From Prinia subflava (taxonomy: Eukaryota > Chordata > Aves > Passeriformes > Cisticolidae), in NCBI RefSeq assembly GCF_021018805.1, contig NC_086247.1, positions 142,534,102 to 142,598,101 on the forward strand: a stretch of 64,000 bases of DNA. The letters are read 5' to 3'. Shown here piece after piece: positions 1 through 13,800 of this stretch. The notes below the pieces were generated by a model that was given only the letters and a program-made list of their open reading frames with translations, ran no database searches and was not told where the DNA came from. A program made the translations under genes and the position numbers. Positions within the stretch are counted from its first letter, which is position 1. Every line of letters begins with the position of its first letter.

Positions 1-3000
1 AATATTCTCTTAGTGAGTAAGTGGAACATATTTGGGGAAATGTATTTGCAGGGAGGAATTTTTACCTCTGTACACATCATTGCTTTCTTAGTCTGTCACA
101 GAAAAATAATGCTTTTTGTTACCTCCTGAAATTTTATAGCTAGACCCTCATGTAACCTTGACCAGGGTCATGACATAGAATGAATTGATAAGACATATTT
201 CATTTAAGATTAAATAAGAGATTGACAGAGCCTAGAGGGGCTTGCAATCCTAACAGAGTTTATCAGCACTCTTAGGGAAGAAAAACAATATGGCTTGGGT
301 TAGTTCCTATGTAGTAGATTATAGACCTGTGAAAGCCTGATTCTTGTCTTCTACCACTGATTTTGAGCAACATTGACATTCTGAGAACTTTTTGTGATCC
401 AATTTTGTACCTATTATTTGAATGAGACTATCCATAAGTATTCATTTCCTCCCTCTTCCCTTTTTCACTGACTGTGACAGTGCCTCAGATTTTTTTCCCA
501 AGTCTTCTTTTGGTTTGCATTTTTGGTAACACAGAGATAATTGTGTGCTGCAGTTCAGCCTAAATTTTCAAATGTGGATAAGAAAAAGAAGGGATCCATG
601 TTGGAGGGTACTTTCCCTTCTAAATTCTAGACAACTATGTTTTAAAAATATGTCCTTTTAAAAGAATCTTTAATTGCATGTCCTAGCTGTAGAAAATGGC
701 ATTCTTTGTTTCATTATGTGACAGAGGTGACTTGTGCATACATCCAATCTAAAAGACTTGACTGAGAATTTTCTCAGATCTCAAGAGATAAAAAATTCAC
801 TTGTTAGTTGGATAGCTAAAGCTGATCCTCTTCTTCACCTAGAGAATTAATCATCTTTTTTTGTATGAGCTGTAAAAGCCGAAGTGTTATGCGACTGTTT
901 CTCCAAGACAGTTTTAATTGGCATTTGTGGTAGGATTTGAGGGTGTCAGTTATAGCAGCATGCCAATACCAAGAGCCAGGGGAATACACTATAATGGCAT
1001 ATATTAATTTTGATTTTTACCCTCTGCACACTAAATTAAGTTTTTAATGGATATATTATAAAATGTGGCACTTATTTTAGAAACATCACACCTGTTAATC
1101 GATTTCATAAAACTCAGTTCTCTTCTGTAAATGCCTATGAACAGTCTTCTTTTAACAAACAGCCTTAAAACTACTTGTGCCCTTATCAATTATTTAGATT
1201 GCAATTTCAATACATGGCAATGAAACTGTTCTCTAGCAATTTGTGAAATTAAGACTGTCTTTTTGCTGGTGGACTTTTCAGGAGACTGATATAAATCCTT
1301 TTGAGCTCATTAGGAATACTTCCTTTATTCTTACTCAGGGTAGAACTGCAACATGAAAGATTATACTGTTAGAGAAGGAATTATCTGCATAACTTGTCAT
1401 AAACTGCAATATTAATTTCAATGAATCTCATGATTTTATGATAAAAACGTCAAGCCTTGCAACAGATATCTTTTGAGACCTTGAACAAATCATTCAAACT
1501 GCCTACTTTATTTCCCTGTCTGTAAACTGGAGAAAGTTTTTCCCTTAACCCAAATTTATATTGTCTTGTCTATTAGTGCTTCATATTCTTCAAATCCGTG
1601 GTGTGTTTGTAGAGGTCCTAGAGCAAAGGATGTGTTTTTTTGGTAACTGTGGCTTTGACACATATTCATAATTGAAATATATAAGGGGAGGAACAGGCCT
1701 GTTGTGTAACCTAGATAACATTTCAGTACAGTAACTCCTTTACTTACATGCCTATCATATAACTGAAAATGATGAGCCTTTCCAAATACTTATATCTTTC
1801 AGTAGGTTAACTCTGCTAAGGTCTTTGCAAGTCCTTCCACAGACAATATATCTCCTTCATTTAATTTTCCAGACATGTATATTCTATGGTGATGAACTCA
1901 TAACCAAGATTAAATGACTTGAGCTTGACTGAATAAAGTCACAGTTCTACCCTCTCTAGGAACTCCAGAGCTCCCAGGATTTCTGTATGCTCAGTTTTCA
2001 TTAATTTTAATATATAAGCAGTTCGTGTTAATGCAGTTTTGCTGACCACTTCCAAAAGAACTTGATCACTCACCTATGTCTTTATTTTCTGACACGGTAT
2101 TTTTCATGGAACTGTGCTTGATAACAGAAAGTAAACCTTTAGTGCCTTTTTCTTTTTCTGCTGACCTACAAATGGATTAGGTGAGCATGTAGAATGTATA
2201 TCATGATTGATCTTTCCTCTCATAGATCTTGCAGTGTAATTTTTGCAATATAAACATGGAGGAGAATGTATGCTGATGGGTAATTCTCTGTTAGGGTGAA
2301 TTTATCAATGTGTTTTGTCTGTTCTCACAGCTTATTCCTTTGCTAGAGCCTGAAAACTGCCCTCTCCTCTACCCAGGCACAGGCTTCCCCTTCTTCCTTT
2401 GCACATTCCTGGTTCTTGTCAGGTTCCTGGAGGAGCTGAGTCTGCTCACTGGGCCAGCAGAAAATCAACACATAGAAACTCAAAAATAAAAATTTTGGGG
2501 TATCTGCTTACTGAGAAGGCAGGCAAATTATTGTACTAAACAGTGGTGAGCTATTAGATTGCCTCAATAATACAGTGAATATCTTTAGAAAATCCTGACC
2601 TAGATTTTCTTCATTATTTTTCAGGCAAAAATAGGAGGAACATCCAGAGTATAGAGTTATGATTGCAACACTAAAAGTGTTTGAAATCTCACCCTAAAGG
2701 CTTACAATTGAGGGTATAAAATTCATTCTTTCAATTAGAGTGATTGTCCCCTATCAAGCTGGAATACATAAATGGAAGTAAAATGCATGTTTTTGTTTTT
2801 TTTTTTACTTTTTCTCAGTATCTTGTGGGTAAAGAGATTTACATTTATCAATGTAATAACTTTAACAGGTAGTTTGGATCAGATATGAGCGCAAATAAAA
2901 GGAAATTATTTCTTTCACTCTAACAATATGTTTAGCAATGCATTTAAAGTTTCTGTTGCACATAAGACTGTAGTGATCTGTAGTTATCCATTTGTGATGT

Positions 3001-4120
3001 TTTCCAAGATAAAATAAATTAGGAAACAGCTTGAATGCTTTATAGAAATAGGGTCTCTCCACCACAGTCAAATAAAAGTAATGCACTGCCTGTTCATCTT
3101 AAAAAAAAAAATCTTTGCAAGACACAGAAATGGAGTTTTGGTCAGAGTTCAAAAATGTTCACCCTTCTAATCTTGCTGTGTAAAATACCTTTGCAGTGAC
3201 CTGCCAATTAGTAATGAAAGCTGAAGTGGTTTATGAGTCAGTGAGAAGAAAAAAAGAAACAAGGGCAAGTTTTCTCTGATATTTCTTAAATATAAATCTT
3301 AAAAAGGGTACTAATTCTCTGATGATTTCAGTTTGCATTTTACTAAAAATCGCTTGACATTTTGCAGTTTTGACCAGTGTTTCTGAGGCATGTTAGTGAT
3401 TCATCTGAACAAACAAATGGGATGAACACTGGTAGGTAATGTATTTTTAATAGAATGTTAAAAATATCACATTTTTTTCTAATTTTTATGAAACAGAAAT
3501 AAAATAGAGTAAAATTCTATGTTTGGGAAGGTTTCTCTCTGATTAACTGGTAGAACTCGTATTTTGTTTGTTTTATTGAGGAAATCAAACCTAAATAAGA
3601 TGTCATTCTATTAAGATACATGTGTGTATAAAACTCCTAATCTTTTAAAGAATAACTTTATTTATCTATTTTATTTATAACAAGTTACAAAAGGTTGCCT
3701 AATAAATCTTTTCTATCTTTAAGCAAATAAATGTTATAGAGGAGTTGTAATGCTTCTGATTTCCATCAGAGGGTACTGTAAACATGCCTAAATCTTACTT
3801 TTTTTGTCTTTACCTGCAAAGAAGTGGATGTTCCTTTCTGTGTGGAATTTCCAGATGATTTTTAATGTTTATAAATTCTGTGTACCATTACACATACTTG
3901 CCTTGCTGAAAATGTGAGCGGTTTACATAGTCCCATTAAAAACATTTGAAAACAAGTTTAACTAACGTTCTATTTTCCTTGTAAACATTCCCTGGATCTT
4001 CCCTTTTAAAGAGGAGATGTGTTCTAAAACTTCTGCATATAAAATGTCAGCGTGAAAGAAGGTAAGAAACATTCCTTATGTAAGAAACATCTTACACATC
4101 TTGGCAGTCAAAATATGCTT
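1..4120. other. AT-rich noncoding sequence, no gene seen
   Basis: No repeat family, RNA gene or convincing coding frame is recognised here. The sequence is AT-rich with frequent stops in all frames. The longest open frame (74 codons on the minus strand near 2.9-3.1 kb) lies in AT-rich sequence and resembles no family I know. Short T and A runs occur at about 2793-2807 and 3100-3110. It could be intron or intergenic DNA; the sequence alone does not decide. Confidence 0.6.
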
Positions 4121-4960
4121 TCTTTCTTAGTGGGCACAGACAGCAACCTGTCAGCTGAGCACCTGGAGGGGAGTGCTGGGTGTGCAAGGAGGTTTCAGAG
4201 CAGAGCAGCAGGGCCTGGCTGCTCTCGGGGCTGACACTCCCTGGGACACAGCCACGAGCCCTGGCTGCTGCCCCTGTGCCAGCAGCACCTCACCCCTGGA
4301 GCTCTGGTGGCTCCCCAGGGTTTTGGGGGTCACTCACATGGGTTGCTCATCTTTGTTATTATTTTCATATTGTTTTCCTAATTCTTGCCACTCCTTGAGG
4401 CCAGGTACTGCTCCATGTGGACAGTGGCTGTTTGTACACCAAGGCACTTGTTAGTGTGCCACAAGGACATATTTAGTATTTCTTTCTTCCATGACAAACT
4501 GGTTTTGTGTACCCTTCATCATCCAGGCACAGAGGAGCAGTGGTGCCGTAAGTAAGAGGTCAGGGGTAGTGAGCAGCTCATGAGCAGAGTGTGGGGAGAG
4601 GTGTGTTGGCAGGGTGTGTCCCAGCCCAGCCAGGAGCAGGGCAGGGGATGGGGACAGCCCCAGGCACTGGGCATCTCCTTTGGGACAGGGCCAGCCCCAG
4701 CTGGGACATCATCCTGAGGTGGGCTGAGCCTGGCAGGGTCAGTTTCCAGGCAGGGCAGGGCTGTGGGGAGATGGAGACCAGCAACAGGGACTGATCCCTG
4801 GGGGCTGGAATGGGTCCTGGGCCATGACAGGATGCGGGAGGCCCTTGAGGAAGTGCATTTGGGATGGTCAATACAGTCACAAGCTCATCTCCAGCCTTCA
4901 TGCTCTTCTCTTTGGGCAGCACTGTCCTGTCTGGCTGGGTCCTGTTGGCAGCTTGCAAAC
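4121..4960. other. GC-richer block of unknown origin
   Basis: Two patches, about 4140-4340 and 4560-4830, are clearly richer in G and C than the flanks and are full of CAGCCC, CAGGG and CTGGG words. Overlapping open frames of 60-126 codons are present on both strands, as expected from low stop density. None shows a recognisable domain. CpG is rare, so this is not a CpG island. An old decayed LTR or other transposon is the most likely source, but I could not match it to a family. Confidence 0.35.
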
Positions 4961-5410
4961 AGGCAGATGTTCAGTAGTAAATTAAATAAGATTTTAAAGC
5001 CCAAGATTGGAACAAATAGCTACATGAGTGTTCACATGGTAAGTGTTCAGTTTGGTTTCTCAGAGTTGTCAATAAGAAAATGTTTACTTTTCATCAGAAG
5101 AACCTCGGTGTAGTAGTGCATCCATGTCTTCACAATTTTGTGACAAAACGGGTACTACTTGTTGTTCCACAGGTCTTATTTGCTGTTTCATGATGGTCAC
5201 AAAATGAGCATAAACTCTGGGTTTGTATGCCCTGAAAAGTTGAAGAGAAACAGTCTTCTGACCATGTTTGGCTGAAATAAAATATCCACCCAGATGTGAT
5301 TCTGCATCAAAAAAAAAACCAAAACAACCCAGGATTAAAAATCGTCTGCATGTCAAACCTTCAGATTGCAACAGAAATACTCTGATAACACTGTGCTCTC
5401 CTAGTAGAAG

Positions 5411-5530
5411 CATGGAATCACAGGTTCATAAAATATACTGAGTTGGAAGGGACCCATCAGCATCACTGAGTCCAGCTCCTGGCCCTGTGCAGGACACCCC
5501 AAGAACCACATCACTGCAGTGGGACCAGTT
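5411..5530 (-). mobile_element. CR1 LINE fragment (3' end), minus strand
   Basis: Read on the plus strand, the block begins with a degenerate copy of the ATTCTATG-type tail (GGAATCACAGGTTCATAAAAT). It continues with the usual CR1 3' UTR wording: TTGGAAGGGACC, then GAGTCCAGCTCCTGGCCCTG and ACACCCCAAGAA. That order is the reverse complement of a CR1 3' end, so the copy lies on the minus strand. Only about 120 bp remain, so it is a heavily 5'-truncated dead copy. It shares its wording with the copies at 47478 and 53411, which suggests the same subfamily. Confidence 0.8.
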
Positions 5531-6512
5531 ATAGGGTAAGATGTTATTTGCCTTATGAAAAGTGAAATTGGCACATAGAAATCAAACTGTATTTGCATGG
5601 TTCATGAAAAACAAAACACTTCTTGGATAGGTTATGGGCAATAACTTTTATCAGACAAGAAATATATCAGCAGAAAGTGCTGCTTGAGTCTTATTCTTGT
5701 TTAGAATCATACATTCAGTTCTTATTTGCATGAAGTTCACATACACTACACGTGGTTTATGTACAGCCACCCCAAAAATGTTCTGATACCTGCTGTAAGC
5801 AAAGCTAAAGCATATATTACATCTCTACAGGTGATAAAGGGAAAGCTTATTTTAGAACCCATTTTCTTGCATGTACAACCACCATGAATTTGGGAGAGGG
5901 GCTCTGAAGTAAGACTAGTCCTATATCTCCTGTATAGCTCCCATTTCCTGCATACCTGAGCACTGAAATAGAGGAGAACCTGCTTCTACACACCACTTTT
6001 GCATCCCTTTCTCAACAAAGTAATCCTCCCCCATTTTCTGAAATTCCACACACATATTTCTGCTAAGTCAGCTGTCTTCTTGCATTATTATTTTATCAGT
6101 CATTTGGGGTTTTTTTAGTTTTCTGTTATTTCTAATTTTCCTTGGCTATTCAAAATTTTGCTTTGCCAAGGTATTTTTGAAGTTGAGGTGTGGTTCACTT
6201 GTTGACTATAGAGTTTCTTTCTGACTTGTAGCTCAAACCTCTCCAAAATGTCCAGAGCTCATTGTATTTTGTGTCAGATTTTAGAGTTATTAAGAGAAAA
6301 AATCACATCTGGAGTGTATCTTTACTCACATAATGAGTATTTGCTATCACCTTTGGATAGAATGGTTTGCCTGTTTCCCTCTAGGAAGTCAATCTTCATG
6401 ATTTGCTTTCCCTTTGGTATCTTAACACTCAGGTGGTTGTATCCCATCCAAAAAACAACCACAGGGTTTGTTTCCATCCAGTGCTATGAACACACCAGAG
6501 TGGTTTTCCCAA

Positions 6513-6766
6513 GATCATGGCATTACAGAGTGGGTGAGGTTGGCAGGTCCTCAGGAGTTTGTCTGGTCCAGTGCCCCAGCTCAAGGCAAGGTCAGCTGGA
6601 GAGGATTGCTCAGAGCCTTGTCTGGATTTGTCAGGTTTTGAGAAGCTCCAAGGTTGAAGACTTCAGAACCTCTCTGAGAATCCAGCTTCACAGCTCAATC
6701 ACTCCTGGAGTAAAAAAGGTTTTTCCTTGTGTTTAAATATAATTTCCTGCCTTTGAGGAAATACCT
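6513..6766 (-). mobile_element. CR1 LINE fragment, minus strand, older copy
   Basis: The plus strand reads GAGGTTGGCAGGTCCTCAG, then GTCTGGTCCAGTGCCCC and CTCAAGGCAAGGTCA. It continues to CCTCTCTGAGAATCCAGC and AAAAAGGTTTTTCCTTGTG. This is the reverse complement of the CR1 3' UTR, in a variant that differs from the copy at 5411. The tail 8-mers are nearly lost and there are many substitutions, so the copy is old. A plus-strand open frame spanning the block is accidental. Confidence 0.75.
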
Positions 6767-7814
6767 TTAGAGGTAGAAATCTTAAGGAGTAGCTGAACAA
6801 AACTAGACTGGTTTGCTAACTGGAAAAACAGCACTACCCCTTTCTATTGCTACTTTATGCCTATGTGTTTCTCTCATAATTTTGTGAAGAAACACGAAAG
6901 CCAGTGTTTTAATTGATATGAAGTATCAATTTGAATTAAACAAGAAATGAGGCATTCAGTGGTAGCTGGAATTGTATAGATTGGTTACTAAGAAGAATTT
7001 TAAATTATCTGTATTTTTGTAATAGTTTATTTTTTAATTCCTTAAGTTGATTTTTTTATGAAGCACATGCAGGACTAAGAAATGCTCTAAGTTCAAACTG
7101 ATCTCTATAGTACTTTAGCCCTTTTTAGTGTGTTTTCCCTCACTAGGCTTGACAATAATAATTCAAACAATGTGGGAAAGAAATTGCTGCTGACTCATTG
7201 ACTGCTTTCATATATTTTATGAATTATGAAACTGTTAAAATATTAATTTAAATCTCAAAAGCTAACTTCTTTCTAAAGTAAAATATGTTAAATCCTAAAG
7301 TAGTGCCTATAATCAAATCACAGGTTAAAAACCCTAAAAGGCAGGCAAAATATCTAAAAACAATTCACTTTCAATATGTCATCTACACGTGTATCAAATG
7401 ATATAGATACAAATAAAATTATATATGTGTGTATATATGCAAATTTGTAAATGTAACTATGTGCAATGTTACATATTTTTTTTAAATGTAGATAGAACCA
7501 TTTACTTTATTGAAGTAATTCTTGGGAATGACCAAATGTAAGTCCAAATCTGGTTCATTTGATAAAACAAAACAAAACAAGGTCTGACTATATTTTCTTA
7601 GTTTAGATTTTTAAATTGTAGAGAGAAATAAAAAAAGTGATATAAAATCTGCCAAAATCTTAATATATGAGCATTAGAGGCATTGACACTGAATGTCTTT
7701 TTAACCTTCATATCTGAGTGTACTGAATTTGGTAGAGTATGGAACTCTCTGTGCTGTACATTCTGTATATGTAAATAACAAAACTCCCATTGTACTCAGT
7801 GGTACAGGATTAGT

Positions 7815-7819
<5 letters not shown>
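6767..7819. other. AT-rich noncoding sequence
   Basis: Nothing gene-like is seen. The interval holds short AT and GT simple stretches near 7410-7440 and otherwise AT-rich unique sequence up to the poly(T) run. Confidence 0.55.

Positions 7820-7863
<44 letters not shown>
7820..7863. repeat. Poly(T) run, 44 bases
   Basis: An uninterrupted run of 44 T. Read on the minus strand it is poly(A), but the sequence upstream of that poly(A) (plus-strand 7864 onward) shows no polyadenylation signal or known gene. I therefore treat it as a homopolymer and not as the tail of a retrocopy. The exact length in an assembly is unreliable. Confidence 0.9.
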
Positions 7864-7866
<3 letters not shown>

Positions 7867-10800
7867 TGGGGCAGAGGCTTTTTCCATACTATTATTGTAT
7901 CATCATATAAATATAGCAGTGTTATTGAAAGCTTGAAGCTTCACGCCACTGCTTTGCTCATCTCCTTAAATTCAGTACCACATGGCAGATTTCTGTGGAG
8001 TCTTATCTCTCAAGCCAAAAAGAAAAGCATGATCACAATAGTCAGCTTGGCTTTTCTTCTCATCTCTGTATGCACTTCAGTGCAGGAGAAGTTCAGACAC
8101 CACAGAGCTTCAAATGGTTTCTTTCAAAGGCATTAAGAAAGGGAAACAAATATTGAGCTCTTACAAAGACATTTTCAACCAGTGCATGTTTATTAGGCTT
8201 GCTTTATTCTACCCAGCATATTCAAAGACATCTGATTAAACTGTCCCAAATAAAAAAGACAAAGCTTGCTTCAGTCTGTGCAGTACAGATAAATAATTTT
8301 GTGGGAGATTTCTATCATCTCTCAGACTCTATATTGCAGACTTGTTGAGACATTTCAAACAGAGTTTGCACATTGCCAAATACAGTCCTGTTCAGAATAT
8401 GCTAAAATGTTGTATCTGGCTAATTGGAGATAAAAAAGATTGTTTCTAATCAATGCTTGACATTCTTTGTAATTCTTACAGATATGCAGACATATTCCTT
8501 GCGTCACATGTATTTTCAGTGAAAGTACTAGGAAAAGTAACAAGAATAAGACAGAGCAAAAATAGCAGCAGAGATTGTGGTACAGCACAGCACACAATGA
8601 CCTTCTTGTGACCCTTGTTTGAATATCCCACTTTAATCTTCACATTTTCCAATGTTTCAGCTTGTGATAATTTACTTTTATTTACAGGTAGCCAATATTT
8701 TTGGAAGGGACTATTGAAAGGCAAAAACAAATATTGAATAGCATTGTATTCATTAAGGTGGAGACAGAAAAGGACTCAGGTCCTTATCCATAAGTTTTCT
8801 TGAGATCAGCACAACACTATCTCCTTTAATTTCATGGTTTTGTTTTGTTCTGGTTTTTTTTTTCCAAATAAATAAATCTCTTTCATACAAGAGGAGTTGA
8901 TTTTTATTGAGTTAAGGAATTTAATTGGTCTTTTTTTTCCTCCATGTGGCAGTATGAAAACCACTAGGCCAAATCACTTTTTGTTTCTTCATTTGCTTAC
9001 CTTCTTATTAACTGCTGACTAGTGAACAGTATGATATTCCAACCAATAGTGCTGCTGCTGTCAATCTCTCCTCCTCCTTTTCCTCTGTTCATCAAGTTGA
9101 TATTTATTCAAGCTCATCTATGAGATAATTTAGCTTTAGTTTTGTGCCAGCCAGTATTGTCACCTCAGTCACACTGCAGGCTCTTCTGCTTGGAGATCAA
9201 GACTTGGAGGAAGTTGCAAGTGGAGACAGCAACACTACATCTATGAGAATAAAATAAAACTTACTGTAATCTCCTTTGAAATACAAAATTATTCTTTTGA
9301 TAATATGTTTCCAGTATTAAAATGGCGTATGTGAGGGAACCTTTGCTACTGAGTTTGGGACACATCCACTTACCTTAACAACAGGGATACTTTTGTGTAT
9401 ACACAAATATCAATCAGGGCCCCACCTGAATTTGCAACTAAGAGTTTTGTCCAGCAAAATTCACTTACTAATAAGTATATTGAAAAAAAGTCAATTATTT
9501 AATTTCTTTCCATGAGTCCCCTTTTATGTATTTTCCCATTATAAGCATTGTCCTTTCTTCCTGCTGTTTACACCAATGATTACTGAAAAAAGTAATGGCT
9601 ACTTACCTGTTTATGCTCATTAATCACATCATTTGGCAAGCTCTGCTTTGAGTGTCTCTGCATGAATATCAGTAACATCGTGCCTCTCACAAAGAACTTG
9701 TGACCAGCAGCACAGCCTGTGCAAAATTAACTTCCTCATTTATGATATTTCCATTTCATTCTTTTTGTCTATAGACAAAAACAGTTTCCAAAAATGTTAC
9801 CCCCCACTGCTGTCTGCACTGGAGGAGGGGAAAAGCGAATCTCAGTGAAGATTATTCCGAAGACGATATCTTCACTGAAAAATAATTACTTTAAAATGTA
9901 GTGAGCAGATCCCCAATCCACAGCCTACTTTAGCTCCTTCTCAGTGAGCATTTCCTCTGTCTGCCACCCCTCCCCTCTGCCACCAGTCAGGAGCCAGCCC
10001 AGCACCATTTGAGGCTGGTTCCAGCTCACCCAGGCAGTTGTTATCAGGCTCTGTTACTCCTTGTATACATGAAAATGCCTCTTTAGCTGGAGGTGCTCAC
10101 ATTTTTCTAACCCTTTCATCCTGCCTCTAGGAGACAGACAATAAAATTAATTAAAGTAGGTTTTATTGCACATTTGGGTAAGTGATGGGCCTTTGCAGCT
10201 CTGGATCAGCAGTCTCTGATTTCATATTTGCATGAGGCTAATAAAGAAAAAAAGACAGTTGATATAATGCCCTCTGCAGACAACATTTCTGTAACTGATG
10301 GCACAACCTCCATGGCCACAGTGCTGCAGTGCATTGACTTACCACAGCAAGGAGACTTGCCTCTTTTGTGATGGTTTTGGGAGACTTAATGTGAAAGTGC
10401 TTTGCACACATCTATATAAGTAATGGCCAATTTAAAAAAAGGGATGGTTCCACTTGGAATTTTTTTTAATCCAAATTTTTCTCTGGGCTTTTATTTGTAA
10501 AAAGGTGCAAGAATCTTCTTTTTGTTTTTCTGCATTCATTAATAATTGGTTTATATTTTCTTTTACTTTCAAAAATGAAAACTCTGGCAGCTCCAGAGAG
10601 CAAAGTGAACATTGCTTGGGGTAGAAAGAGGGGAATGTGCCACTGATCTTTTTTTGCAGAAACAATTTGGTGGATTTTAAAGTCTGGTTTAGAAATGTGC
10701 CTTAGAGCACCCTAAAAATAATTCATTTTGGAGGAATAGTATTTGAAAAATACAATTATTAATTAGCATGCTTAGGTAGTGGAAGATTTGTACAGCATGT

Positions 10801-13800
10801 GGGGATCTTAACCACATTCAGTAAAGTTGTATCATTTACAATAACTAGTTCTTTGCAAAAAGGATAAGGTATTTGTGGAGGGAAGGATTCTTTAAATAAA
10901 TAGTTAAAACTATCTGGAAGGGAATTGTGTAAATTAAAATTGTTTCATTAACAAGAGTGAGAATCTCTGTAAGAGTCTATTACTGCAGTTTTTTCTGATT
11001 ATTAAATTATGATAACAAATGTGGCTTTATGGGAAGCAAGAATCCAGTGATAGAATGCCCCAGCATTCAAGGTATGAAGTTAAAGCTGCTGAGTGCCATA
11101 AATAATTGAAATAATCTATAAAGATAGCTTACCTGCTCACATTGGTAATTTTTTTCAATATTATTGCTTATTTTCATGCACAATTTTTAGCTTTATATTA
11201 CAAGAAGTCAAAGATTAAACTAATTTTCTTCTTCCTTTTAGTTAACTAGGAATTGAAGGGACTTTCCTCACACTGCAGTTTTATTGCAGGAGGCCCATGC
11301 AGAAACAGCAGGGCTCTCCAGAATGAGAGTGCCTTCCCCCTGACTCCTTAGTCACATCTCTTCCCCCAGATTCCACATGACAAAGGTGCAGATGGGGGCA
11401 CAAAAGGTCCATCTTGAGGCACTCCTTTCCATTTGATTCACTCTCAGGCTTTCTACTTTGTCTAGCAGCCACGCTGACACAGACAGAAATAGATCCATGC
11501 AAGGAGGGAACTGCTTTTGTCTTTTAATGGACCTGTTTCCTGGTGGGATAAGTGAATTCCCAGGCAAGCTATTTAAACTTGAGAAATATGCCTTGGACTG
11601 TCCCTAAATGTGCTCCTTTACCCTTACTATTCCTGTAGATACATAGTCACTTATGAGGTAAAATATAGATGGCATCACAAAGAGCTTATAAGTCTCCTAT
11701 GCCAAATAAAGCTCCAACTTGTACAACACAATTTGTAATTCAGGTTGTAAAACTGTTCAGTTCCTTTTGCTGAATATTCGAGCAGCAGTTTGTGACAAGC
11801 TCCTACATGAATGCCCAGAAAAAACCTTGTGTGAGATGCTCATTTCCCCTCATGTGAGATATTGTTGTCTCTCTCCAATCCAAGAGCCTGTTCCTGGCTG
11901 TGGTTTGAAACACTTGCAGTGCTGCAGAGAGAGAAATTGAGTTTCAGCCTCCCCTGGACGCAGTGGCCAGTGAGAGGGGTCCAGCTGAACAGGGGACAGG
12001 CAGAATATCAGAGTGCACGCTTGTGTAAAGATGGATTAGGCTGCATACTGCAAAATCTCCTTATTAAAGCAGTAGTCAAATCATTTTGGCATCTGGGGTT
12101 CTTTTTAGCTCCCAGCAAAGTCAGTTGGAGCTCTGCAGCAGACTCCAATGAGAAAAGGAAAAGCATTAAATAACATGCTGCACAGCTTTTGTGTGAGTTG
12201 AAAGGGATCCAGGCAGACCTTTGCCAGAGTGATTGTGGATGTGGTGCTTTTCCAGAAGAGTTTGGAGGGGCTCAAGCTTGGCCAAAGGAGTACAAATCAG
12301 TTCAAATCTAAAATTGTGCTAAATTTTCCAAAACCTAAATGACAGACAACAAAAAAGCATGAAAGACATTGAAGCTATAATCCAAGTTAACATCTGAGCA
12401 GAGTACAAAAGAAAGATGCAGCTGGTTAAATGAACTTTTTTTCTAAAGAAACTTCAGTTGTAATTTTTTTCATATTGAATTTTAAAAATAGTCTCCACTT
12501 TACCCTCTAAGTGAACTGGAAAAGAACAAATGACAATAGCATAGCAATTTGGGGGCCAATTTTCCTTAAATACATGTTCTATTCGATATTGAACTCTTTT
12601 GATATTCAGAAGTTTCAGGACTCAGCTCTCTGAAAGAAGCCGCATAAATTGTGGAATTCTGACAATACCGTTTGGCCTAATAGCTACTTGATCATGATTC
12701 CTTGGTGGATCCCACTGTTCTGGCTGATTGGAAAGCCCTCATTGCATACAATAATGCTGAAATGCCAGTCAAACTGCCTTGCATAGGGTTTAATGTGCTT
12801 TGTCATTAAGCCCTATTGTCAGGGTCTTTGTCATCTGGCTGTAAAATCATTCTTAACTCAGGGAACATGCACAAACCTGGAAGCACATCCACTTGGCTAT
12901 TTTTGCATATTTTTCAAAGTGCTTATTCTCTTCTCTTGCTTTTTTCATTATTTTTTAGTCTTTTTTCCTTTTAACAAGAAGACAAATGGAAACTATTCTC
13001 CTCAAAAACTTAAAGTTCAGAGAAGCTGGGCATTTTCAAGGAAGTTATTTTTTTTCTGACACTGCTTCTACACTAACACTCACCAAAAGGTGTTTTTATA
13101 CTTTCCCACCAAAGAAATGTCTTAAGAACACCTAGAGGCTTCTGTCATGTTCAGCACCATAGTCTGGCAGACCTTTCAGGATGATTTTATAGCTGATATG
13201 CCTTTGGCATTTCTTTGATGTTGGTTGCAAACTACATAGACCCTCTTGTTCTGCATTGACTCACTCTTCATAATACCATTTTGCAGTTATTCCATTGAAG
13301 TAGTTTCTCGTTGTTGTTACAGTCATCTAAGAGAAAGGTGACTGTAGTAGATTCTTCTAGAAATAATTGAAATTTAACAGAGATATTCAAGTTGGTTTTC
13401 CTGTCATTGTTCTTGCTTATTTAAAGCTTTTTTCTTTTCTTATGTAAGTACTGAGGATTTTATATACTGTTTATGTCTGCCACATTATCTAATTCCATTT
13501 AGTATTGGACCTTTTCTTTGCAGAGCAGAGGAAAACATTTTCTTATAAATTATTTTCTGTATATGAGCAAATACAGGCAGAGCTCAATAAATAAATCCAG
13601 ATGAACCATTCCTCCCTGTCTCCCTTTATGTATTTCATTTTACTTTTTCTCTCTTCCTTTCTTTATCTTCCTGACCCATCTTCATAGTTGTGCTCTACTA
13701 GCTAATATCAGATTATTAAAACTCATTATTAAAAAAGTTTCTATCCTTTCACATTGATCTTGTGATTGAATTGTATATTAAGGTTCCATTTAGAAATAAA

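Noticed and set aside
6248..6736. 162-codon plus-strand open frame
   Set aside because: Its 3' half runs antisense through an old CR1 fragment; no domain or splice context was seen.
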